Positions 58,039 to 64,000 of a DNA stretch of 64,000 bases are shown piece by piece. Origin of the DNA: Burkholderiaceae bacterium (GTDB taxonomy: Bacteria; Pseudomonadota; Gammaproteobacteria; Burkholderiales; Burkholderiaceae_C); NCBI GenBank assembly GCA_030654805.1, contig JAURWR010000040.1:50205-114204 (forward strand). Reading direction: 5' to 3'. Every line of letters begins with the position of its first letter. Within the stretch, counting starts at the first letter, position 1. Made by a program: the position numbers and the translations under genes. The notes under the pieces are model-generated. The model was given only the letters and a program-made list of their open reading frames with translations, had not been told where the DNA came from and made no database searches.

Positions 58039-58116
58039 GGATTCCTTCCGGATGGGGTGTAGGGTGGTGCAGTGCGGTCGGCTCGTTGCCGTTTCCGCGC
58101 CACCCGCCGCGTGGAC

Positions 58117-58641
58117 TCAGGCCGCCATCGGCTCCTGGGCCGCTTCGCAAAGCTGGGCCATCTCGTTCACGTCGAAGGCCTTGTCGGGCTCGAGGATGAT
58201 CACGAAGCGGTTCGCTACCTTGCCCATGCCGCGAATGAAGTCGCGACGTAACGAGGCACCGAAATTCGGCGGTGGTTCGATCTGATCGTTGCCGATGTCG
58301 ATCACCTCGCTGACGGCGTCGACGAGCAGGCCGAGTTCGACGCGTTCGCCGTCGCGCATGGCATCGAAGATCACGATGCAGGTCTTCTTGCCGATCTGGG
58401 CGGCCGGTCGGCCGAAGCGCGCCTGCAGGTCGATCACCGGAACCACCGCGCCGCGCAGGTTGATCACGCCGCGCACGAAGTCCGGCATCAGCGGGACCGT
58501 GGTCATCGGCCCGTACTGGATGATCTCGCGGACGGTGCGGATGTCCATCGCGAACACCTCGTTGCCGAGCAGGAAGGTGAGGTACTGGGACGGGGCTTCC
58601 TCAGCCGAGGAGCCGCCGCGAGTCGGGGCGTGCGTGCTCAT
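58117..58641 (-). CDS. cheW: chemotaxis coupling protein CheW
   Basis: Adaptor linking CheA to receptors. The 174 residues have YLTFLLGNEVFAMDIRTVREII, VPDFVRGVINLRG-like MPDFVRGVINLRGAVVPVIDL, and LLVDAVSEVIDI. It lies 10 bases after the MCP gene. ATG 58641 is used. Confidence 0.96.
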   Translation of the reverse strand: MSTHAPTRGGSSAEEAPSQYLTFLLGNEVFAMDIRTVREIIQYGPMTTVPLMPDFVRGVINLRGAVVPVIDLQARFGRPAAQIGKKTCIVIFDAMRDGERVELGLLVDAVSEVIDIGNDQIEPPPNFGASLRRDFIRGMGKVANRFVIILEPDKAFDVNEMAQLCEAAQEPMAA

Positions 58642-58651
58642 GGCGTCCTCC

Positions 58652-60817
58652 TCAATAGGGACGGAAGTTGCCGTGCGTGCCGGTGGCCGCAGGCCGGCTT
58701 GTGGCGCCACCCTTGGCCACGCGCAATGGCGAGTTCGGTGACCGGCGCTCCATGCCGCCTGCCTCGGGTTTGCCTCGGCGAGCCGGTGCGGCATCGCCGC
58801 CGAGGTTGAAGAAGGCCACCGACTGCTGCAACTGCTCGGCCTGGCCCGACAGCTCCTCGGAGGTCGCGGCCAGCTCTTCGGACGCCGAGGCGTTCTGCTG
58901 CGTGGCCTTGCTGAGCTGACCCATCGCGCCGCCGATCTCCGTGACCGACTGGCTCTGCTCCTGTGAGGCGGCGGCGATCTCCTGCACCAGTTCGCTGGTC
59001 TTCTGGATGCTCGGCACGATCTCGTCGAGCAGCTTGCCGGCCCGTTCTGCGGTGCTGACGCTGTTGCTGGCGAGGTCGCCGATTTCCTTGGCGGCTTCCT
59101 GGCTGCGCTCGGCCAGCTTGCGCACCTCAGCCGCCACCACGGCGAAGCCCTTGCCGTGTTCGCCAGCGCGGGCCGCTTCGATCGCGGCATTGAGCGCCAG
59201 CAGGTTGGTCTGGTAGGCGATGTCGTCGACGATGCTGATCTTCTGGGCGATCTGCTTCATCGCGCTGACCGTCTGCGTGACCGCTTGGCCGCCGTCGCTG
59301 GCTTCCTTGCTGGCCTTGGTCGCCATGCCGTCGGTGACGCGGGCGTTGTCGCTGTTCTGGGCGATCGACGCCGACATCAGGTCGATGGACGCGGTGGTCT
59401 GCTCGACCGACGAGGCTTGCTCGCTCGCCGATTGCGACAGGCTCTGCGCCGTGGCGCTCACCTGGTTGGCGGCGCCGGTCAACGCATCCGCTGCGGAACG
59501 CACCTCTTCGATGATGCTGGCGAGCTTGTCGCAGCTGGTGTTGGCGTCCTGCTTGACCTGGTCGAAGGTGCCTTCGGCGTCGCGGGTGATGCGCTGCGAC
59601 AGGTCGCCGTTGGCGAGGCCCGAGAAGACACGGCCCACGTCCTCGATGATGCCCGCCAGCTTCTCGCTGGTGGCGTTGGCATCGTTGCGCACCTGACCGA
59701 ACGTGCCCTCGTAGTGGCGGGTGATGCGCTGCGACAGATCACCTGCCGCGAGTGCGCCGAACACGCGACCCACGTCGTCGAAGATCACCGAGGTGGTTTC
59801 CATCAACGAGTTGACGCCGGCGCACAGCTCGCCGATCGGGCCGCTCTTGCCATCCAGCGGGATGCGCTGCGTGAGGTCGCCGTTGCTGGCGGCGGCGGTG
59901 ACTTTTTGCGCCTGTTCCACGGCCTGGGTCAGCATGTTGGTGGCGTTGACCTGCGCGGTGACGTCGGTGGCGATCTTCACCACCTTTACCACCCGGCCCA
60001 TCTCGTCCTTGACCGGCGCGTAGACCGCCTGGATCCAGACCTCCTTGCCCGTCTTGCTGATGCGCTTGAACACCTCGTTCTGTGCCTTGCCCTCATTGAG
60101 ATCACGCCAGAACTGCGTGTACGCATGCGAGGCGGCCTGCGCCGGGTCGACGAACATCCGATGGTGCTTGCCGACGATCTCGCCGAGCGAATAGCCCAGC
60201 GTCTGCAGGAAATGGTTGTTGGCACTTTGCACGTGGCCACCCAGATCGAACTCGATGTAGGCGTACGACGTGTCGATGGCTGCCAGGATGCCGCGTGCGT
60301 TCTGCCGCTCGATCTCGGCCTCGGTGATGTCGTAACGCACGCCGAGGTACTTCATCGGCTTGCCGTTGTCGCCGAGGATCGGCGCGATGACCGCGTCGAC
60401 GTAGTAGGGCGTGCCGTCCTTCGCGCGGTTCTTGACGATGCCGCGGAAGATGTCGCCGCGGCCGATCGTCGACCACATCTGCTTGAACACTTCCTTGGGC
60501 ATGTCGGGGTGGCGCGTGGTGTTGTGGCCGTGCCCGATCAGTTCGTTCTTGGAGTACTTCGAGACCTCGAGGAACTTCTCGTTCACGCAGAGGATGTCGC
60601 CCTTCTTGTCGGCCTCCGAGACGATGCTCGTCAGGTTCATGACGTCGGTGCGTACCTTCAGCTCGGCTTCGACCTCGCTGAGGCGGGCCTGGACCTGGGC
60701 CAAGGTCGCTTCCAGATCCAGCCGGGCACGCTCCTGCTGAGCGACTTGCTCGGCGGCTTGCTGCAGTTGTGAGCCGGCCACGAGGCGGGCCATCCATGAG
60801 GTGGGAGACGGGTTCAT
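58652..60817 (-). CDS. cytoplasmic methyl-accepting chemotaxis protein with two PAS and tandem HAMP-like units
   Basis: A 721-residue receptor with no membrane segment. Order: an N-terminal coiled coil, PAS-1 (about 70-170; Aer-like, [38 protein letters not shown]), PAS-2 (about 180-290; [16 protein letters not shown]), three HAMP-like repeats ([34 protein letters not shown]), then the signalling domain with the hairpin tip [36 protein letters not shown]. Aer-like PAS domains sense redox/energy state. Its start overlaps cheA's stop as ATGA. There is no CheR-docking tail. Confidence 0.93.
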   Translation of the reverse strand: MNPSPTSWMARLVAGSQLQQAAEQVAQQERARLDLEATLAQVQARLSEVEAELKVRTDVMNLTSIVSEADKKGDILCVNEKFLEVSKYSKNELIGHGHNTTRHPDMPKEVFKQMWSTIGRGDIFRGIVKNRAKDGTPYYVDAVIAPILGDNGKPMKYLGVRYDITEAEIERQNARGILAAIDTSYAYIEFDLGGHVQSANNHFLQTLGYSLGEIVGKHHRMFVDPAQAASHAYTQFWRDLNEGKAQNEVFKRISKTGKEVWIQAVYAPVKDEMGRVVKVVKIATDVTAQVNATNMLTQAVEQAQKVTAAASNGDLTQRIPLDGKSGPIGELCAGVNSLMETTSVIFDDVGRVFGALAAGDLSQRITRHYEGTFGQVRNDANATSEKLAGIIEDVGRVFSGLANGDLSQRITRDAEGTFDQVKQDANTSCDKLASIIEEVRSAADALTGAANQVSATAQSLSQSASEQASSVEQTTASIDLMSASIAQNSDNARVTDGMATKASKEASDGGQAVTQTVSAMKQIAQKISIVDDIAYQTNLLALNAAIEAARAGEHGKGFAVVAAEVRKLAERSQEAAKEIGDLASNSVSTAERAGKLLDEIVPSIQKTSELVQEIAAASQEQSQSVTEIGGAMGQLSKATQQNASASEELAATSEELSGQAEQLQQSVAFFNLGGDAAPARRGKPEAGGMERRSPNSPLRVAKGGATSRPAATGTHGNFRPY

Positions 60818-63057
60818 GCTGTTTGTCCTTCGGCGGAGAGGTGGGTGTTCGAGCCGGTGTGACGCGGAACTCTGGCGAACGCAGTTGACGGGCGCTCCGC
60901 CAGTTGGTTCAGGGAGGCGACGTCGAAGATCAGGGCGACCTCGCCGTTGCCGAGAATCGATGAGCCCGACATGCCGCGCAGGCTCCTGAACATGCGGCCC
61001 AGGGGTTTGATGACGGTCTGGTACTGGCCGAGCAACACGTCGACCATCACGCCGTAGCGCCTGGCGCCACACTGAATGACGACGACGCTGCTGCGTTCGG
61101 GTTCCGGCGAGTCGAGCGCGTAGAGCGTGCGCAGGCTCACGACAGGCAGCACGCGACCTCGCAGATCGACCACGCTGCGGCCGCTGGCGTCGAGCGCGGT
61201 CGTCGTGGATCGGCTCTCGATCACCTCGACCACCGCATCGAGCGGGAAGATGAATTTGGAGGTGCCCACACCGACCAGGAAGCCATCGATGATGGCCAGC
61301 GTGAGCGGCAGGCGGATCTCGATGCGCGAGCCTTCACCGACGTCGCTGTAGACATTCACCGAGCCGCGCAGCGCCTCGATGTTTCGGCGCACCACGTCCA
61401 TGCCGACGCCACGTCCGCTGAGGTTGGTGACCGTCTCTGCGGTGGAGAAGCCGGGCTCGAAGATGAGCTTGAGAATCTCGTCCTCAGGCGGCGTCACGCC
61501 GCGCTCGATCAGCCCCCGGTCCCAGGCGCGTTGCAGTACTTTTTCACGCTGAATGCCACGTCCGTCGTCGATGATTCGAATCAGGATGCTGCCTGATTCG
61601 TGGCAGGCCGACAGCGTCAGCTTGCCCTGCGCCGCCTTGCCTGCAGCCGCACGTTGTTCGGGGAGTTCGAGCCCATGGTCGAGCGCGTTGCGCACCAGGT
61701 GCATCAGCGGGTCGGCAATGCGCTCGACGACCGACTTGTCGAGTTCGGTGTCGCCGCCGACGATGGTCAGCGCCACGTCCTTGCCCAGTTCGGCTGCGGT
61801 GTCGCGCACCACGCGACGAAATCGCGAGAAAGTCTCGCCGATCGGCACCATGCGCATCTGGAGCGTGCCGTTTCGGATCTCCTCGATCAACCGACTGATC
61901 TCGGCGTTGGCTTCGATGAGTGAGCCCTGACGCGACTGGCGCGCCAGCAACGACGCGCCCGCGCCCGCGATGACCAGCTCGCCGAGCAGATTGATCACGT
62001 CATCGAGTCGATCTGCCGGGACGCGGATGAAGCGGGTGTCGTCGACGGTGGTGGTGACGGTGGTCGCGCGCTGCTTCTGCTGCTTTTGCAGCGCGGCCTC
62101 GACGACCTGCGGACTCAATGCACTGTCGGCCTGCAGTATTTCTCCGAGCAGCGGGGCCTTGCCTGAGGTCAAGGCCGCTGCCGACTGGCGCGCGAGAGCC
62201 TGCTGCAACTGCATCCGGCTGATGGCGCCGGCCGCAATCAGAATGTCGCCCAGGCGCGGGTTGTCGGGCATCGATTCGATCAGTTCCGCGATGGTCTGCG
62301 GCGATGCGTCGGGTTCGACCACGTGCAGCACGCAGTCATCGCGCACGAAGCTGAAAGCCGACTCGATGTCTGCGCGGGTCGCGGTGGTGTCCAACCGGAA
62401 TGCCAGGGCGAGGTGGCAGCTTTCGGGGTCGAGCGCATCGAGTGCCGGGACATCGGCGACATCGCAGGTGACCCGAGGGATGTCACCCATCCCGCCGACG
62501 TAGTGAACGATGGCCAGCGGGTCCATTCCGTTGCGGAAGGTGTCGGCACCGAATTGCACCGAGACATGCCAATGGTGCGGACTGGCCGGGGCAGCAACGA
62601 GGGCCACTCCGGCTGCTGCTGCCTTCGACGTTTCCACCGCAGGGCAACCACTGGCCACCCGCAGTCGCTCCACGAGCGCCGCGCGCGCTTGAACGTCGTC
62701 GGCAAGCTCGTCTTGCGGATGCTGGGCCGCATCCACCAAGACCCGAATCTGGTCGTTGCACTGAAGCAGCAACGAGCTGAGATCGGGTGTCAGGCACAAC
62801 GTGCCCTCACGCAGGCGGTCGAGCAGTGTTTCGACGTGATGCGTGAATGCCACCACCTTGTCGAGCCCGAAGATGCCGGCGGATCCCTTGACGGTGTGGG
62901 CGCAACGGAACAGTGCGTCGAGCAGCTCACGGTCTCCGGGGGCGTCCTCAAGCTGCAGCAAGAGCTGCTCGAGCATCTCGATTTGTTCGCGCGCTTCGCT
63001 GATGAAGGCCGGCAAGGCCTCGGCGATGAAACTGTTGTCGCTGTCGGCGGTGGTCAC
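60814..63057 (-). CDS. cheA: chemotaxis sensor histidine kinase CheA with an MshEN-like insertion
   Basis: Autophosphorylates and passes phosphate to CheY and CheB. The 747 residues comprise P1/HPt with His54 in [13 protein letters not shown], a linker domain (about 160-260), tandem MshEN-like motifs (268-324), a dimerisation domain, the ATP-binding P4 ([34 protein letters not shown]) and the C-terminal CheW-like P5. Start GTG 63057 overlaps the STAS gene's stop (GTGA); the track start lies much further upstream. The insertion is not part of the standard CheA plan. Confidence 0.95.
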   Translation of the reverse strand: MTTADSDNSFIAEALPAFISEAREQIEMLEQLLLQLEDAPGDRELLDALFRCAHTVKGSAGIFGLDKVVAFTHHVETLLDRLREGTLCLTPDLSSLLLQCNDQIRVLVDAAQHPQDELADDVQARAALVERLRVASGCPAVETSKAAAAGVALVAAPASPHHWHVSVQFGADTFRNGMDPLAIVHYVGGMGDIPRVTCDVADVPALDALDPESCHLALAFRLDTTATRADIESAFSFVRDDCVLHVVEPDASPQTIAELIESMPDNPRLGDILIAAGAISRMQLQQALARQSAAALTSGKAPLLGEILQADSALSPQVVEAALQKQQKQRATTVTTTVDDTRFIRVPADRLDDVINLLGELVIAGAGASLLARQSRQGSLIEANAEISRLIEEIRNGTLQMRMVPIGETFSRFRRVVRDTAAELGKDVALTIVGGDTELDKSVVERIADPLMHLVRNALDHGLELPEQRAAAGKAAQGKLTLSACHESGSILIRIIDDGRGIQREKVLQRAWDRGLIERGVTPPEDEILKLIFEPGFSTAETVTNLSGRGVGMDVVRRNIEALRGSVNVYSDVGEGSRIEIRLPLTLAIIDGFLVGVGTSKFIFPLDAVVEVIESRSTTTALDASGRSVVDLRGRVLPVVSLRTLYALDSPEPERSSVVVIQCGARRYGVMVDVLLGQYQTVIKPLGRMFRSLRGMSGSSILGNGEVALIFDVASLNQLAERPSTAFARVPRHTGSNTHLSAEGQTA
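62080..62256 (-). other. tandem MshEN-like (cyclic-di-GMP-binding type) motifs inside CheA
   Basis: Residues 268-291 of CheA read [15 protein letters not shown] then LQQALARQ, fitting the 24-residue MshEN pattern RLGxxLLxxGxxxxxxLxxxLxxQ at every key position. Residues 303-326 repeat it more loosely ([14 protein letters not shown] then VVEAALQKQ; Gly-10 is Ser and Leu-17 is Val). In MshE-type ATPases a tandem of these motifs binds cyclic-di-GMP. This is a sequence match by eye. Confidence 0.6.
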
Positions 63058-63368
63058 GAGACGGCCTCCGTTGATTCGGGGGTCGCGAGCAAGGCAGACA
63101 GCCCGAGCGTTGCGCAGGCTTTGGCGAGAGGCGGGCTCGGGTTGAGCAGCCGCAGGGTGCGTTGCTGCCGCGCCAGGCCATTCGAGAGCGACGCCAGCAG
63201 TTGCAGACCGGCGGCATCGACCAGATCGACGGCGGCCGCGTCGACACAGCACTCGGGCGAGCAGCCGTCAGGGTTGCTGGCGTCGGCGAGCCAGGCAAGC
63301 CATTGCGGATGCAACTCGCCGACGGTGTAGATCGTCAGCTCTGCGGGCAGTGAATGGGCTTGCGGCAC
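63054..63368 (-). CDS. STAS-domain protein in the chemotaxis operon
   Basis: A 104-residue STAS (anti-sigma-factor antagonist-like) domain: ELTIYTVGELHPQWLAWL, then CVDAAAVDLVDAAGLQLLASL. The usual phosphorylated Ser/Thr of the loop (D-S/T-x-G) is Ala here (DAAGL), so it is unlikely to be switched by phosphorylation at that site. It lies between cheY (13 bases away) and cheA (overlap GTGA). Confidence 0.85.
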   Translation of the reverse strand: MPQAHSLPAELTIYTVGELHPQWLAWLADASNPDGCSPECCVDAAAVDLVDAAGLQLLASLSNGLARQQRTLRLLNPSPPLAKACATLGLSALLATPESTEAVS

Positions 63369-63381
63369 GGCGTGCTCCGGG

Positions 63382-63753
63382 CTAGGGCAGGATCAGCTTG
63401 GACACGGCGTCCAGCAACTGCGGTGGGTTGAAAGGCTTGACGATCCACGCCTTGGCGCCGGCCGCACGGCCCTGCTCTTTCTTGGCGTCCTGGCCTTCGG
63501 TGGTCAGCATGATCACCGGGGTGAACCGGTGCCGCGGGTGCTGCTTGACCTGGCCGACGAAGGTGATGCCGTCCATGTTGGGCATGTTCACGTCGCTGAC
63601 GATCAGGCTCACCTTGCCGGCCTTGTCCAGCTGCACCAGACCGTCCTTGCCGTCCACCGCCTCGATCACCTCATAGCCCGCGCGCACCAGCGCGATCTTC
63701 ACCACGGTGCGCAGCGAGCTCGAATCGTCGACGATCAGGATTGTCTTGGCCAT
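63382..63753 (-). CDS. cheY: chemotaxis response regulator CheY
   Basis: A 123-residue stand-alone receiver. The acidic pair is in ILIVDDSSSL, the phospho-Asp in LIVSDVNMPNMDG, the Thr in IMLTTEG and the Lys in WIVKPFNPP. Given its small size and place in the che operon it is the likely output for flagellar or pilus motors. ATG 63753 is used. Confidence 0.93.
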   Translation of the reverse strand: MAKTILIVDDSSSLRTVVKIALVRAGYEVIEAVDGKDGLVQLDKAGKVSLIVSDVNMPNMDGITFVGQVKQHPRHRFTPVIMLTTEGQDAKKEQGRAAGAKAWIVKPFNPPQLLDAVSKLILP

Positions 63754-63778
63754 GTTGCTGGTCGTCCTTGAAGTTGCA

Positions 63779-64000
63779 TCAGAAGAAGGTGGTCTCGGTG
63801 CTGCTGGCCGCCGCCGTGCTGGCCGCCATGAGCATGCCGCTGCCGCTGGCCGCGGCATGCTGCTCGGCGGTGGTGTAGCCCACGCTCAGCAAGGCGGCCC
63901 ACTCGGCGGCATCGGGCGCACGGCCCTCGGCCAAGGCGGTTTGCAGCCGGGCCATGGCCGCGCCGATCGAGGTGTTGACCTGGTCCAGGATCTGGTTGAC
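63779..64000 (-). CDS. 3'-terminal part of a chemotaxis-linked gene (cut by the window edge)
   Basis: The last 73 codons only; the 5' part lies beyond 64000. They read as a helical segment (VNQILDQVNTSIGAAMARLQTAL), then YTTAEQHAAA, an Ala/Ser-rich tail and ETTFF at the end. I do not recognise the full family. It is 25 bases upstream of cheY in the same direction, so it belongs to the che operon. Confidence 0.6.
   Translation of the reverse strand, partial: VNQILDQVNTSIGAAMARLQTALAEGRAPDAAEWAALLSVGYTTAEQHAAASGSGMLMAASTAAASSTETTFF

Overview
The window looks like a high-GC betaproteobacterial chromosome, most probably from the order Burkholderiales. This is inferred from gene content and order; no taxonomic marker was searched. 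It spans the replication-initiation region: rpmH-rnpA-yidD-yidC-mnmE read leftward and dnaA-dnaN-gyrB read rightward, with a perfect DnaA box just upstream of dnaA. I saw no rRNA or tRNA gene, no intact insertion sequence and no CRISPR array.

Layout. 0.1-3.7 kb: malic enzyme maeB, then a secreted barnase-type RNase and its barstar-type inhibitor. 3.7-8.4 kb (minus): rsmA, surA, lptD. 8.5-12.7 kb: an AmgK-like sugar kinase, a Ser/Thr kinase fused to a universal-stress domain whose gene overlaps that of a metallophosphoesterase, and a membrane sterol-desaturase-family protein. 12.7-22.5 kb: the origin region. 22.5-24.4 kb: a single lower-GC P-loop ATPase gene that looks inserted behind gyrB. 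24.4-27.5 kb: a tightly coupled SDR / Trp-rich / GIY-YIG mini-operon and two poorly known genes. 27.5-32.5 kb: an ApbE-NosR pair without nosZ, ubiA, and an AbrB/VapC-type toxin-antitoxin module. 32.5-39.6 kb (minus): glutamate dehydrogenase, proC, a CsgG-like lipoprotein, putA and a YggS-type PLP protein, i.e. a glutamate/proline metabolism group. 39.7-43.1 kb: pilT and pilU (twitching motility), with pilU bracketed by a repeat, then a beta-hydroxyacid dehydrogenase. 43.1-47.3 kb: the yraP-diaA-yraN / rsmI neighbourhood and tldD. 47.3-49.3 kb: a phenylalanine-rich leader peptide with an attenuator terminator in front of DAHP synthase, then an ATP:cobalamin adenosyltransferase. 49.4-50.2 kb: a decayed FAD-linked oxidase pseudogene. 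50.2-55.2 kb (minus): the PrkA / YeaH / SpoVR stress trio. 55.6-64 kb (minus): a chemotaxis operon in the order partial ORF, cheY, STAS, cheA, mcp, cheW, cheR, cheD, cheB.

The two observations I would follow first are the aromatic-amino-acid attenuator in front of aroG (47377-47507) and a CheA carrying two tandem motifs of the MshEN cyclic-di-GMP-binding type (about 62080-62256). The first could link Phe-tRNA charging to the shikimate pathway. The second would couple cyclic-di-GMP to a chemotaxis kinase in a genome region that also holds the pilT/pilU motors. Both are readings of the sequence and remain untested.
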